A stretch of DNA of 64,000 nucleotides, taken from Bordetella parapertussis. GTDB lineage: Bacteria > Pseudomonadota > Gammaproteobacteria > Burkholderiales > SG8-41. Each line of letters starts with the position of its first letter. Within the stretch, counting starts at the first letter, position 1. The stretch spans positions 62,001-126,000 of the forward strand of contig CAMATZ010000008.1 of the NCBI GenBank assembly GCA_945861275.1. The letters are read 5' to 3'. Below are positions 9,457 through 19,454 of this stretch, piece by piece. The position numbers were made by a program, and so were the translations under genes. The notes below the pieces were generated by a model that saw only the letters and a program-made list of their open reading frames with translations, was not told the DNA's origin and did no database searches.

Positions 9457-10404
9457 ATGCTTGATCGTCTGATGGTGTTTACCGGGAACTCGATTCCGAA
9501 GCTGGCGGTGGAGGTGGCGGAGCATTTGCACGTGACCATGGGCCGCGCCAAAGTCGGGCGTTTTTCCGACGGCGAGGTGATGGTTGAAATTCTCGAAAAC
9601 GTGCGTGGACGCGACGTCTTCGTGTTGCAGTCGATTTGCCAGCCCACCAACGACACGTTGATGGAACTGCTGGTCATGGTCGATGGCTTAAAGCGCGCCT
9701 CGGCCGGGCGGGTTACGGCGGCGATACCCTACATGGGCTACGCGCGGCAGGACCGGCGGCCCAGTTCAGCGCGGGTGCCGATTACCGCCAAAGTGGTGGC
9801 AAATATGCTGACCACGGTGGGCGTGGATCGTGTGCTGACGATGGATTTGCATTCGGAACAGATACAGGGCTTCTTTGATATACCGGTGGACAATATTTAT
9901 TCGGGCCCGATTTTGCTCGGCGATATCTGGAAAAAGAATTTCAGCGGTTTGGTAGTGGTGTCGCCCGACGTGGGCGGCGTGGTGCGCGCGCGCGCGCTGG
10001 CGAAGCGTCTTGAAGCAGATCTGGCGATTATCGACAAGCGCCGTCCACGCCCCAATGTGGCAACGGTGATGAATATCATCGGTGAAGTCGAGGGGCGCAC
10101 CTGCGTCATCGTGGACGATCTGGTGGACACCGCGAACACCTTGTGCGAGGCGGCCGGCGCGCTGAAAAAACGCGGCGCCGCGCGGGTGCTGGCGTATTGC
10201 ACGCACCCGGTGCTGTCGGGCAAGGCTATAGAGCGGATCATGAGTTCAGAGTTGGATGAACTGGTAGTCACCGACACCATCCCGCTGCGCGAAGACGCCC
10301 AGGCCTGCAGCCGCATACGGGTGCTCAGCATCGCCGGCTTGTTTGCCGAGACGGTGCGGCGTATTAGCGCGGAGGATTCGGTGAGTTCGTTGTTTGTAGA
10401 GTAA
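9457..10404 (+). CDS. prs: Ribose-phosphate pyrophosphokinase
   Basis: [40 protein letters not shown]..., PRPP-binding [14 protein letters not shown]. Confidence 0.98.
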   Translation: MLDRLMVFTGNSIPKLAVEVAEHLHVTMGRAKVGRFSDGEVMVEILENVRGRDVFVLQSICQPTNDTLMELLVMVDGLKRASAGRVTAAIPYMGYARQDRRPSSARVPITAKVVANMLTTVGVDRVLTMDLHSEQIQGFFDIPVDNIYSGPILLGDIWKKNFSGLVVVSPDVGGVVRARALAKRLEADLAIIDKRRPRPNVATVMNIIGEVEGRTCVIVDDLVDTANTLCEAAGALKKRGAARVLAYCTHPVLSGKAIERIMSSELDELVVTDTIPLREDAQACSRIRVLSIAGLFAETVRRISAEDSVSSLFVE

Positions 10405-10503
10405 TTTGTCGTAACGCGTAATTTTTTGCTTGGCGGGTGAACGCACCCGTTTTTAAACCCGGAACGATCTGGTCGCGGACGTTTCGAATTTCAGGAGAAT
10501 GTA

Positions 10504-11232
10504 ATGAAGATTGCTGTAACAGCCTACCCGCGTACGCTACAAGGCACGAGTGCGAGCCGCCGCCTGCGTACCAGCGGGCGCGTCCCCGGCATTATTTACG
10601 GGGCCGATCAACCGGTGCAAAAAGTGGAGCTCGATCAGGCCGCCGTATTGCGTCATCTCAAGCTGGAAGTGTTTCACGCATCGGTACTCGATTTGACCGT
10701 GGACGGTGTAACCACCCCTGCGTTGCTGCGCGATTTCCAGATGCATCCGTTCAAGCCGATAGCGCTGCACGTGGACTTCCAGCGCGTTGACAAGAACAAG
10801 AAAATCCACATGAAAGTGCCGCTGCATTTCGTCAACACCGACATTTGCGTAGGTGTGAAAGTGGGCGGCGGCGTGGTGCAACACATCATCAACGACCTTG
10901 AGATTTTGTGTCTGCCGGACGATCTGCCGGAATACATCGAAGTCGATGTCACGAACCTGCAGGTTGCGCATTCGATGCATGTCAACGACATAGCGTTTCC
11001 CGAAGGCGTGGAGCCGATTCCGCGCTGGAAAAAAGAGAACCCTGGCGTGGTGACCGTGCAGTTGCCGAAAGAAGCACCGGCCGAGGAAACCGAAGTCGTC
11101 GCCAAAGCCACCGAGATCACCGGTCAGAAACCGGAAGACCTTGCTGCGGCAGCGGGGGGCAGCACCAAAGATGGTGTCAAGAAAGAGGCGCCCAAAAAAG
11201 AACCAGCGGCGAAAAAAGAGGCTGGAAAGTAA
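10504..11232 (+). CDS. rplY: 50S ribosomal protein L25 (Ctc family)
   Basis: RRLRTSGRVPGIIYG, FQMHPFKPIALHVDF; Lys/Ala/Glu-rich C-terminal tail; located between prs and pth. Confidence 0.96.
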   Translation: MKIAVTAYPRTLQGTSASRRLRTSGRVPGIIYGADQPVQKVELDQAAVLRHLKLEVFHASVLDLTVDGVTTPALLRDFQMHPFKPIALHVDFQRVDKNKKIHMKVPLHFVNTDICVGVKVGGGVVQHIINDLEILCLPDDLPEYIEVDVTNLQVAHSMHVNDIAFPEGVEPIPRWKKENPGVVTVQLPKEAPAEETEVVAKATEITGQKPEDLAAAAGGSTKDGVKKEAPKKEPAAKKEAGK

Positions 11233-11285
11233 GCAGCAAGTCACCGCTGCGCCTTTCCGGATAGTAACGATTGCCGCTTACCGGC

Positions 11286-11325
11286 AAGCCCGCTTTGTCT
11301 TATGGATAGGGCGGGCTTTTTCTTT
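11286..11325 (+). terminator. Rho-independent terminator after rplY
   Basis: AAGCCCGC...GCGGGCTT stem followed by TTTTCTTT. Confidence 0.75.
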
Positions 11326-11351
11326 CACGCTTTCTCATCACGCAGCACTTC

Positions 11352-11942
11352 ATGAAACTCGTCGTCGGCCTCGGCAACCCCGGCAGCAAATACGAAAAAA
11401 CGCGTCACAACGCGGGTTTCTGGTGGCTGGACAGAATCGCCCATCAGGAGCGCGCGCAGTTCCGGCGCGAATCGCGATATCAGGGCACGGTGGCCAAAAT
11501 TTCCACGCGCGCGGGGGAGCTTTGGCTGCTTAAACCGGAAACCTTCATGAACAACTCCGGTCAAGCCGTGGCGGCACTGGCGGGTTATTACAAGATTGGC
11601 GCGCAGGAAATTCTCGTTGCGCACGATGAGCTTGATCTGCCGCCCGGCGGCGCGAAGCTCAAATTCGGCGGTGGCTTGTCGGGGCACAATGGACTGAAAA
11701 GCATCGCCGCGAACCTCGGCACGCAGGATTTCTGGCGGCTGCGCCTGGGCATAGGGCATCCGCGTGAAACGGTCGCATCGGAACAAGAAGTGGTTGACTA
11801 CGTGTTGCATGCCCCGCGTGTGGAGGAGCAACAAGCCATTGAAGACGCCATGGCGCGCACGATGGATATCTGGCCGCACATCATCGCGGATGAGATGGAA
11901 GCGGCAATGCTTGCCTTACACACGGTGAAGCGTGAAGGGTGA
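11352..11942 (+). CDS. pth: Peptidyl-tRNA hydrolase
   Basis: [43 protein letters not shown]. Confidence 0.98.
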   Translation: MKLVVGLGNPGSKYEKTRHNAGFWWLDRIAHQERAQFRRESRYQGTVAKISTRAGELWLLKPETFMNNSGQAVAALAGYYKIGAQEILVAHDELDLPPGGAKLKFGGGLSGHNGLKSIAANLGTQDFWRLRLGIGHPRETVASEQEVVDYVLHAPRVEEQQAIEDAMARTMDIWPHIIADEMEAAMLALHTVKREG

Positions 11943-12037
11943 AGGGTGAAACGTAACGGCGGTTAAGCTAACGCGCGCCTTCCCCTTCCCCTTCCCCTTC
12001 CCCTTCACCCTTCACCCTTCACTGTTCACCCTTCACC
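11923..12037. repeat. Intergenic palindrome of short tandem repeats (GTGAAGG units), element B
   Basis: gtgaagcgtgaagggtgaagggtgaaacg ... ccttccccttccccttccccttcacccttcacccttcactgttcacccttcaccg. The left arm overlaps the last codons of pth. Confidence 0.88.
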
Positions 12038-12057
12038 GACAACTCGCGAGAAACCCC

Positions 12058-13152
12058 ATGTCCCTAAAATGCGGCATCGTCGGTCTGCCCAATGTCGGCA
12101 AATCCACGCTTTTTAACGCGCTGACCAAGGCCGGCATCGCGGCGGAAAACTATCCGTTCTGCACCATCGAGCCTAACGTCGGCATCGTCGAGGTGCCCGA
12201 TCCGCGGTTGGCAAAACTCGCTGCACTCGCCAAGCCGCAGAAGGTGCTGCCGGCGATTGTAGAGTTTGTCGACATCGCCGGGCTGGTGGCGGGGGCGTCC
12301 AAGGGCGAGGGTCTTGGCAATCAGTTTCTGGCGAACATCCGCGAGACCGATGCCATAGCGCATGTGGTGCGCTGCTTCGACGATGAAAACGTGGTGCATG
12401 TGTCGGGCAGGATTGATCCGGTTTCCGATATTGAAACCATCAACACCGAACTGGCGCTCGCCGATTTGTCGGCGGTGGAGCGCCACATCACCAAATACGC
12501 CAAGCTGGCGAAGGCGGGGGGCGATAAGGAAGCGCAACGCATGATGGCGGTGCTGGAAAAATGCCAAAAGGTGTTGAACCAGGCCAAGCCGGTGCGCTCG
12601 CTCGATCTCTACGAAGAGGAAAAAGCCATCCTCAAGCCGCTGTGCCTGCTCACCGCCAAGGCCGCGATGTTCGTCGCCAACGTCAAGGAAGATGGCTTTG
12701 AAAACAACCCGCATCTCGATGCGGTGCGGCGCTACGCCGAAAGCGAACACGCGCCGGTGGTGGCGGTGTGCGCCGCGATCGAAGCCGAAATCGCCGACAT
12801 GAGCGACGAAGACAAGAATGTATTTTTGTCCGATCTCGGCATGACCGAGCCGGGTCTCGAGCGCGTGATCAACGCGGGCTATGCGCTGCTTGGTTTGCAA
12901 ACCTACTTTACCGCCGGTCCGAAAGAAGTGCGTGCCTGGACCATCCACAAAGGCGACACCGCGCCCAAAGCCGCCGGCGCGATACATACCGATTTTGAAA
13001 AAGGCTTCATCCGCGCCGAAGTGATCGCGTTTAACGACTACATCGCGTGCAAGGGCGAGCACGGCGCGAAAGAGGCCGGCAAGATGCGCTTGGAGGGCAA
13101 GGATTACATTGTGAAAGACGGCGATGTAATGCATTTCAGGTTCAACGTATAA
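12058..13152 (+). CDS. ychF: Redox-regulated ATPase/GTPase YchF
   Basis: [42 protein letters not shown], full length. Confidence 0.98.
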   Translation: MSLKCGIVGLPNVGKSTLFNALTKAGIAAENYPFCTIEPNVGIVEVPDPRLAKLAALAKPQKVLPAIVEFVDIAGLVAGASKGEGLGNQFLANIRETDAIAHVVRCFDDENVVHVSGRIDPVSDIETINTELALADLSAVERHITKYAKLAKAGGDKEAQRMMAVLEKCQKVLNQAKPVRSLDLYEEEKAILKPLCLLTAKAAMFVANVKEDGFENNPHLDAVRRYAESEHAPVVAVCAAIEAEIADMSDEDKNVFLSDLGMTEPGLERVINAGYALLGLQTYFTAGPKEVRAWTIHKGDTAPKAAGAIHTDFEKGFIRAEVIAFNDYIACKGEHGAKEAGKMRLEGKDYIVKDGDVMHFRFNV

Positions 13153-13221
13153 CGCAAAGCCCGCCGCCGGGCGCAAAGTTTGGCTATACTCAGCCGCCAG
13201 GTTCATTCAGAGAGACTTAAA

Positions 13222-14001
13222 ATGCGCAATAAATTAAAAAGCCTGTATCGTCCTATCCCGCTGCTGGTGGTGCTGACCGCGGTGGTCGCGATCACCGGTT
13301 GTGCATCCAATCCCACCGGCTCGCTGGATACACAGGCGCTGGGTGGCGCGATTGCGATTGACGATGTGAGGCGAGTGCGCGCACTGGTAGAGTCGAACAC
13401 GATCACGGTAAACGATGTGGCCCCGGGCATCGGTTATGCGGCGGCGCCGTTGATTACCGTGGCCGCGCGCAATGGTTCACTCAATGTGTTGCGTTACCTG
13501 ATCGCTGCCAAGGCGGATTTGAACGCGCGCACGCCCGATCGCGACACGGCGTTGATGCTCGCTGCTTTTTTCAGCGAAGAAGATCGCGAACGCAACAGCG
13601 TTTTAACCCTGCGCTACGATCAAGCCGCGCGCCTGCTGGTGGAAGCCGGCGCGAGCCTTGAAAACATCGAAGCCAACGCCTATACGCCACTTGCCTACGC
13701 CGCCTATGCGGGCCGTGAAAATACCGTGACCTATCTACTGCAAAAAGGCGCGCAGCCGAACGCGGCGGCGCAGGGCCGCGCCGCCTACGTCAACACACCG
13801 CTGATGATGGCCGCCCTGCAAGGCCATCGCAGCGTCGTGCTGCAACTGTTGCGCGCGGGCGCGGACGCCTCGGTGCGCGTGCAAAGCGGCATGACCGCGC
13901 TGGAGTTCGCGCTGAAAAACAAGCACACCCACCTGGAGAAAGTGCTGCGCTGCGCGGAAGCGCTCAAACCAGGCGAGACTTTCCGGCAGCGCTGCGAATA
14001 G
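13222..14001 (+). CDS. Ankyrin-repeat lipoprotein
   Basis: Lipobox AITGCAS; ankyrin repeats (AYTPLAYAAYAGRENTVTYLLQKGAQPN; TPLMMAALQGHRSVVLQLLRAGADAS). ATG at 13222 preferred. Confidence 0.88.
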   Translation: MRNKLKSLYRPIPLLVVLTAVVAITGCASNPTGSLDTQALGGAIAIDDVRRVRALVESNTITVNDVAPGIGYAAAPLITVAARNGSLNVLRYLIAAKADLNARTPDRDTALMLAAFFSEEDRERNSVLTLRYDQAARLLVEAGASLENIEANAYTPLAYAAYAGRENTVTYLLQKGAQPNAAAQGRAAYVNTPLMMAALQGHRSVVLQLLRAGADASVRVQSGMTALEFALKNKHTHLEKVLRCAEALKPGETFRQRCE

Positions 14002-14041
14002 TCGATTACGGCAGTCGCGCCGCAACGCGCGGCCCCGCAAG

Positions 14042-14467
14042 CTATTTTATGCCCGAAAAATTCGTCGGGTCCATGAACACCGATTGCACTTTGGCGACCA
14101 GCGGTCCATTAGCCTCGGATGCGGCGCGTGCGCCGATCCAGTCTGCGTCCTTGCGGAAGGCATCCCAATTCCCGGTTGCGGCATCGCGGCTTGGGTGTGC
14201 GATCATATAGATAAGCGTATTCGGCTGCTCGCGCGGCACCCAGTAACCGATGTTGGTGAGGCCGTGCTTCTCGAATAACTTGATGGTGTGATTGCGAAAG
14301 CGCGCCACCACCTCGTCAAGTTTGCCTTCGTGCGAAGTGTAGGTGCGCAATTCAAAAACGCGCGTGCCGGCTTGCGCCGGTGCTTCCGGCACCATGCTGA
14401 GATTGCCGGTGAAAACGCCCGTAGTGAGCCGTGCGATGGAGGCGATGGATGGCGGCCAGTGCTTCAT
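14042..14467 (-). CDS. NIPSNAP family protein
   Basis: RVFELRTYTSHEGKLDEVVARFRNHTIKLFEKHGLTNIGYW is typical of NIPSNAP. Confidence 0.9.
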   Translation of the reverse strand: MKHWPPSIASIARLTTGVFTGNLSMVPEAPAQAGTRVFELRTYTSHEGKLDEVVARFRNHTIKLFEKHGLTNIGYWVPREQPNTLIYMIAHPSRDAATGNWDAFRKDADWIGARAASEANGPLVAKVQSVFMDPTNFSGIK

Positions 14468-14521
14468 GGTGAATCTCCTTGTTGAAAGATGGAATTGGAT
14501 TTCGTGTGTGCCGCCAGCATA

Positions 14522-15925
14522 CTACGCCGCGCGCAGCCGTTGGCTCAATTCGCGAAGGGAGGCGCTGGTATCGAGTTGACCGACCGCGCGTGCAATGGCT
14601 GCGCTATCGACTTTCAGCGGCGACAATGCCGCCAGCCGCGCGAATTTAGCCGCCAGTTCGTCGTCGGAACACGGATCGGCGGGCGTGCCATGCGGGTCCA
14701 GCGTCAGCGCTTCTTTTACCTCGCCGCTGGCAAGATGCAGTTGCACGCGCGAGCCGAAGCGCTGCGGGTATACCGCTTCGCAGGCCTCATCGACACAGGT
14801 CTCCACGCGCGCGGCGAGGCTGAGCAATTCCGGGTTGTTGTAGCCGGCGGGTTCGAAAGCGCGCGGGTCGCCGGGGTCGCGCGTGAGCGCCAGTGCGGCG
14901 CAGTAGGGGATGCTGTACTGCGCATCCATGGTGTCGGCGGGCGTGGCGTTGCTGTTGCTGTTGACGGCAAAGCGGCTGGTGCCCACGATGACTCGCTTGA
15001 TCTGATTCCCGGCCAGAGGCTGTGAGCCGCCGATGTCACCACGCATGGCGCCCAACAGCTGCACCACGCCCTGTATCCAGCCGCAAATCGGATAGACTTT
15101 GAACCACACGGCGTTAATGGCCCAGCTATCGCCCAACCCTTGCGTCAGTGATTCGGGATGAGCTGCTACACCGCCGAACACCTCGAGCAGCCCGTAACGT
15201 CCATCCACGGCGCCGCTGGGCCCGGTGAAACCGTCGCGCGCCAGCAAGGCTGCGCGCACGCCCGATGATGCAGCCCATCCCGCGTGCATGCGCTTCACCA
15301 TGCCGCCGCCGCCACTGGCAACATAACTTTTAATGCCCGATGCCATGGATGCTGCGATGCCCGCCGCGCAAGTGAGTTGCGCATGGTTTAATCCCAGTAC
15401 GCAACCGGCGGCAATGGCCGAGGCGACCGGCCCCACCACACTGGTTTTGTGAAAGCCGTGGTGTGAAGCCTGCGTGCCCATCGCCACGCTGATGCGCGCG
15501 GTGACTTCGTAACCGATGACGATGGCGCGCAACAGTTGTTCGCCGCTTGCATCAACGCTTTGCGCAGCGGCCAGCACCGCGGGAATAATCACCGTGCCAG
15601 GATGAACAATCGCCGCAGGCAACAAGTCGTCGAGTTCAAAGCCGTGTATCGCTGTGCCGTTGCACAATGCCGCTGCGCACGCCGCCAGCGGGGCGGCATG
15701 ACCGAACACGCTGGATGTGCCCTGCGATTTTTCCGCGAACATTTGCGCGGCCATGATCGCCGACCACGGCTGGCTCGCGCCGAATAAGCCGCAGCCGATG
15801 GCATCGAGCAGGCAGCGTTTGGCGTTGACGAATGCCGAGTGCGGGATTGCCGCAGGCGTCAGCGTGCTCGCGAATTCAATCAATTGAGCCGTGTGACCCG
15901 CGTTGAGGGTGTCTTTAATTATCAT
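14522..15925 (-). CDS. MmgE/PrpD family protein
   Basis: CLLDAIGCGLFGASQPWS..., GTAIHGFELDD, HPGTVIIPAVLA. Confidence 0.92.
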   Translation of the reverse strand: MIIKDTLNAGHTAQLIEFASTLTPAAIPHSAFVNAKRCLLDAIGCGLFGASQPWSAIMAAQMFAEKSQGTSSVFGHAAPLAACAAALCNGTAIHGFELDDLLPAAIVHPGTVIIPAVLAAAQSVDASGEQLLRAIVIGYEVTARISVAMGTQASHHGFHKTSVVGPVASAIAAGCVLGLNHAQLTCAAGIAASMASGIKSYVASGGGGMVKRMHAGWAASSGVRAALLARDGFTGPSGAVDGRYGLLEVFGGVAAHPESLTQGLGDSWAINAVWFKVYPICGWIQGVVQLLGAMRGDIGGSQPLAGNQIKRVIVGTSRFAVNSNSNATPADTMDAQYSIPYCAALALTRDPGDPRAFEPAGYNNPELLSLAARVETCVDEACEAVYPQRFGSRVQLHLASGEVKEALTLDPHGTPADPCSDDELAAKFARLAALSPLKVDSAAIARAVGQLDTSASLRELSQRLRAA

Positions 15926-15943
15926 AAAAACAGATAGTTACGA

Positions 15944-16927
15944 CTATTCCCCGGTGAGCTCACACAAGCAAGCATAGACTTTCTCGTCAAGGTTGATCAC
16001 GCCCTTCTCAAGATTCGCGCGGCGCTTTTGCTGGCTGCTGTCGCCCGGCACGCGCACCGTGCCGCCCCCTGCGACCGGTCGATTCGACGCGATGACCTGA
16101 CGAAATGCCGATACACGCGCTGGAAATTGATCACTGGGCATGAACAATTTCGGATCAATCACCATGAAAAACAAACCGTAGTTGCTCACATCATCGATCA
16201 CCAGTTCACTGCCGGCGAGGATGCCGAGCAACTGCACCGCCAGCGCGAGTCCGCTGCCGCGTGGCCCGCCCCACGGCAGAATCGCGCCTTCGAGCGCCGC
16301 ATCGGGATCGGTGGTGGGATGCCCCGACGGATTCACGGCTACGCCTTCGGGCAATGGCTGGCCCCTGGTGCGTGCAAGCACCACGTCGCCCCAGGTCGTT
16401 TGCGAGGTGCCGATGTCGATGATGATCGGATCGTCTTCGCCCGGAAACGCAATCGCAAACGGGTTGGTGCCCATCAACCGGTCGACGCCGCCGTAAGGTG
16501 CGACACGTGCTGTGGCATTGGTGGTGTGCATCGCGATAAAACCCTGACGCGCAGCGCGCTCCACGTAATACGCCAGGCGCCCGCTGAACCAGGTGTTATT
16601 GGCGCACACCACCGCGACACCGTTGTTGCGCGCGATTTCCATGGCCTTGTCGATGGCATGCAGGGAGACCACATAGGCGACGTTGTCGCCGCCGTCGAGC
16701 AGGGCTGAACAGTGATTTTCGCGCACGATGCGCGTTGCGCCGGCGGGCGCTTTATCGCGCAGAGCTTCCGCCAGCGCGATTACCCGCGGCAAGCCCGCAA
16801 ATTCATGGCCACACAGCGCGGCATCGACCAGGTGATCGGCGGTGATGCGCGCGTTTACGGCGCTCATGCCTGCACCGGTAAGTGCGCGAACAGCAAGATT
16901 GGTGGCGTTGGCAATCGTAAGCTGCAT
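15944..16927 (-). CDS. Ldh family (malate/L-lactate dehydrogenase-type) oxidoreductase
   Basis: MGTNPFAIAFPGEDDPIIIDIGTSQTTWGDV and ILPWGGPRGSGLALAVQLLGILAG. Confidence 0.9.
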   Translation of the reverse strand: MQLTIANATNLAVRALTGAGMSAVNARITADHLVDAALCGHEFAGLPRVIALAEALRDKAPAGATRIVRENHCSALLDGGDNVAYVVSLHAIDKAMEIARNNGVAVVCANNTWFSGRLAYYVERAARQGFIAMHTTNATARVAPYGGVDRLMGTNPFAIAFPGEDDPIIIDIGTSQTTWGDVVLARTRGQPLPEGVAVNPSGHPTTDPDAALEGAILPWGGPRGSGLALAVQLLGILAGSELVIDDVSNYGLFFMVIDPKLFMPSDQFPARVSAFRQVIASNRPVAGGGTVRVPGDSSQQKRRANLEKGVINLDEKVYACLCELTGE

Positions 16928-16961
16928 AACGCTCTTGCGCTGGGATCAAGTCCGCGTCTTG

Positions 16962-18374
16962 CTACCGCGCGCGATGCGCCGCAATATGATTCGCCGCCTG
17001 AAATCCGGTCACCGACGATTTGCTCAAGCCGCCGACGTAGCCCACGTGTTCGCCGCCTTCTAGACCACCGGTGGCACAACCCGCCGCATACAAGCCGGTG
17101 ATGGGATTGTCATTGGCGTCAAGTACCCGGCTGTCGCCGTCGATGGCGATGCCGCCCATGGTGTAGGTGATGCCCGCGGCAAGGCGCACGGCGTAGAACG
17201 GCGCGCTGCGGATGGGCCACGCTTTGTGGGCATCGGTGCTGCGCGTGGGAGTGAGTTGCGCGGTGGCGCGCGCGTCGACCGCGGCATTGTATTGCGTGAT
17301 CGTGTCTTCGAGCACACCGGTAGACAGCCCCAGCTTTTGCGCCAGCTCACTAATCGAGCCAGCCTTATGCACCGTACCGCCGTTGCTGACGATCAACGGG
17401 TTTGCCGGCGCGATGAACTCCTTGCCCGGTCCTTCCCAAATGGGATGATCGAAAATCACAGTGGCCGACAGCGGATCCTGCATGCCTGCCATGTAATTGG
17501 CGAGGTAGACGCCGCCCAAACCTTCATCCACGAAGCGGCGGCCAGCAGCATCCACCATCACGCCGCCACAGCACAAATCGTCCATCAGCGGGAACGGCCA
17601 CAGGTCATCGTTGGTCATCGCGTCCTGGATCAGCACATGGCCGTAAAAGCGGTTCATGCCGACCAGTTTCGCGCCGACGGCGCGTGCCATTTTCAGACCA
17701 TCGCCCATGGCGGTCTGCGCGTTGCGCTGGCGGATTTTGGCGGGTGCGGCCGTGATGTATTCCTTCAACAGCTCGTGATTGGCCTGAAAGCCGCCGTCGC
17801 TGATGACGACATTGCGGGCATCAAGATTCACCCGCGAGCCTTTTTGATCGGCTTCGACGCCCACGCATTGGCCGCCCGCCATGCGCAGACTCAGTGCGCG
17901 CGTGCCGAGCAGCAGTGTGGCGCCGGCTTTTTTCAGTTCCGCATGCAGCGTGCGCAGCATCACGTCGCCGCCACGCCCGTGCCAGTAGTCGCGGCCCTTG
18001 GTGGCGATGGGCGGAGCCAGTGTGGTGCGGCGGTGTGGCGCGTCGCCTACCTTGATAAAGCGCAGGCCCTTCGATCGCAGCCACTGCACGGTGCTGCCCG
18101 CCTGATGGGCCATCACGTCCAGAAAGCTCTGGCGAGAAAAGCCTTGCGTCTTGCCCTTCATCGCGTCCATCAGCACTTCGGGCGGCTCGGCGACATCGCG
18201 ATACGACACGTGAAACGCACCGCCGCAGATGCGCGAGTTGCACAGGTATTTATCGGTCTCGCCTTTTTCGAGGATGGCAACTGTTACGCCCTGCTCGGCG
18301 AGCCGCAGGCCGCAGGTGAGGCCGGCGATTCCGCCGCCGATGATGAGGGTTTCGTAGGACGTGGCTGCGTTCAT
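16962..18374 (-). CDS. FAD-dependent oxidoreductase (fumarate reductase/tricarballylate dehydrogenase-like flavoprotein)
   Basis: N-terminal IIGGGIAGLTCGLRLAEQG dinucleotide-binding motif; C-terminal GITYTMGGIAIDGDSRVLD...GLYAAGCATGG. Confidence 0.88.
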   Translation of the reverse strand: MNAATSYETLIIGGGIAGLTCGLRLAEQGVTVAILEKGETDKYLCNSRICGGAFHVSYRDVAEPPEVLMDAMKGKTQGFSRQSFLDVMAHQAGSTVQWLRSKGLRFIKVGDAPHRRTTLAPPIATKGRDYWHGRGGDVMLRTLHAELKKAGATLLLGTRALSLRMAGGQCVGVEADQKGSRVNLDARNVVISDGGFQANHELLKEYITAAPAKIRQRNAQTAMGDGLKMARAVGAKLVGMNRFYGHVLIQDAMTNDDLWPFPLMDDLCCGGVMVDAAGRRFVDEGLGGVYLANYMAGMQDPLSATVIFDHPIWEGPGKEFIAPANPLIVSNGGTVHKAGSISELAQKLGLSTGVLEDTITQYNAAVDARATAQLTPTRSTDAHKAWPIRSAPFYAVRLAAGITYTMGGIAIDGDSRVLDANDNPITGLYAAGCATGGLEGGEHVGYVGGLSKSSVTGFQAANHIAAHRAR

Positions 18375-18459
18375 GAGGGCCTTAGGGTGAATCCAGCGGC
18401 TGCGCTATTGGAACATAGCGAGTTCGGGCATGTCCAGAAACCGCCCACATGCTACAAGT

Positions 18460-19437
18460 TCAGTCTGCTTTAAGTCCCGTTTCCTTGACCACGCGCGTCC
18501 ATTTCGCGTAATCGCGTTTGACGGTCTCACCCAGTTCTGCCGGCGTGCTGCCGACGAAATCCATGCCGCCGGCGATCAGGCGTTCTTTCAATTCGCTATC
18601 GTTCACTGTTCTGGCGAGCTCGCTGTAGAGTCTGTCGATCAACGGCTTGGGCAGGCCCGCCGGCGCAAATACCGAGAACCATTCGCCGGCTTCATAACCC
18701 GGCGCCACGGTTTCGGCGAGCGTCGGCAGATCGGGCGCGTCGGCGCGCCGCTTCAGACTGGTGACCGCCAGCGCGCGTATGCGTCCCGATTTCACGTGGG
18801 GCGCGGCGGACAGCGTACCCGCAAACATCATCTGAATTTGCCCGGCGATCAAGTCGGTAATGGCCGGCCCGGTGCCTTTATACGGCACATGCACCATGCT
18901 GATGCCTGCCTGCATGCGAAAGAGCTCGGCGGCCAAATGGATGGCGGTGCCGGAACCGGCCGAGCCGTACGACATAGCGCCTGGCTTTGCCTTGGCCAGT
19001 GCCACCCACTCCTGCATGGTATTAGCCGGCAATCCAGGAAATATCACCACGCGGTATGGCGAGCGCGCGATCAGCATCAGCGGTGTGAAATCGCGCACGG
19101 GGTTATAAGTAGTATGCGGATTTACCGCGGGGTTGGTCACCAGTGCGCTGATAGCGACCATCAGCGTGTAGCCGTCCGGCGCCGCGCGCGCGGCAAGTTC
19201 ATGCGCCACGCTGCCCGCGCCGCCCGCGCGATTGTCGACCACGATCTGCTGCCCGAGATGCGCCGCCAGCTTCACGCTGACGGTGCGCGCGATGATGTCC
19301 GCGCCGCCGCCGGGCGGATAGGGCACCAGCACGCGTATCGGGCGTGACGGATAACCCGCAGCGGGTTGCGCAAGCACAACGCCGCTCAGCGACCATAGCA
19401 ACGATGGAAAAACAATAAACAAATGCCTGGAATTCAT
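18460..19437 (-). CDS. Bug/TctC-type tripartite tricarboxylate transporter substrate-binding protein
   Basis: YPSRPIRVLVPYPPGGGADIIARTV...VDNRAGGAGSV...APDGYTL; signal peptide. Confidence 0.95.
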   Translation of the reverse strand: MNSRHLFIVFPSLLWSLSGVVLAQPAAGYPSRPIRVLVPYPPGGGADIIARTVSVKLAAHLGQQIVVDNRAGGAGSVAHELAARAAPDGYTLMVAISALVTNPAVNPHTTYNPVRDFTPLMLIARSPYRVVIFPGLPANTMQEWVALAKAKPGAMSYGSAGSGTAIHLAAELFRMQAGISMVHVPYKGTGPAITDLIAGQIQMMFAGTLSAAPHVKSGRIRALAVTSLKRRADAPDLPTLAETVAPGYEAGEWFSVFAPAGLPKPLIDRLYSELARTVNDSELKERLIAGGMDFVGSTPAELGETVKRDYAKWTRVVKETGLKAD

Positions 19438-19454
19438 TTTTTGAAGTTCACGGC

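Noticed and set aside
11158-11232. Lys/Ala/Glu-rich C-terminal tail of L25 as an unusual fusion
   Set aside because: Charged low-complexity tails are common in proteobacterial L25/Ctc proteins.
11985-12037. Tandem CCCCTT/CCCTTCA repeats considered as a CRISPR or VNTR array
   Set aside because: Units are only 6-7 nt with no spacers and pair with an upstream inverted copy; reported as palindromic repeat element B instead.
13153-13195. GCCCGCCGCCGGGC hairpin after ychF as a terminator
   Set aside because: Stem is only ~5 bp and there is no U-tract; insufficient support.
12064-13206. 380-aa minus-strand ORF
   Set aside because: Antisense of ychF; low-complexity His/Arg-rich composition typical of shadow frames.
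17226-18473. 415-aa plus-strand ORF
   Set aside because: Antisense of the FAD-dependent oxidoreductase; no domain signature.
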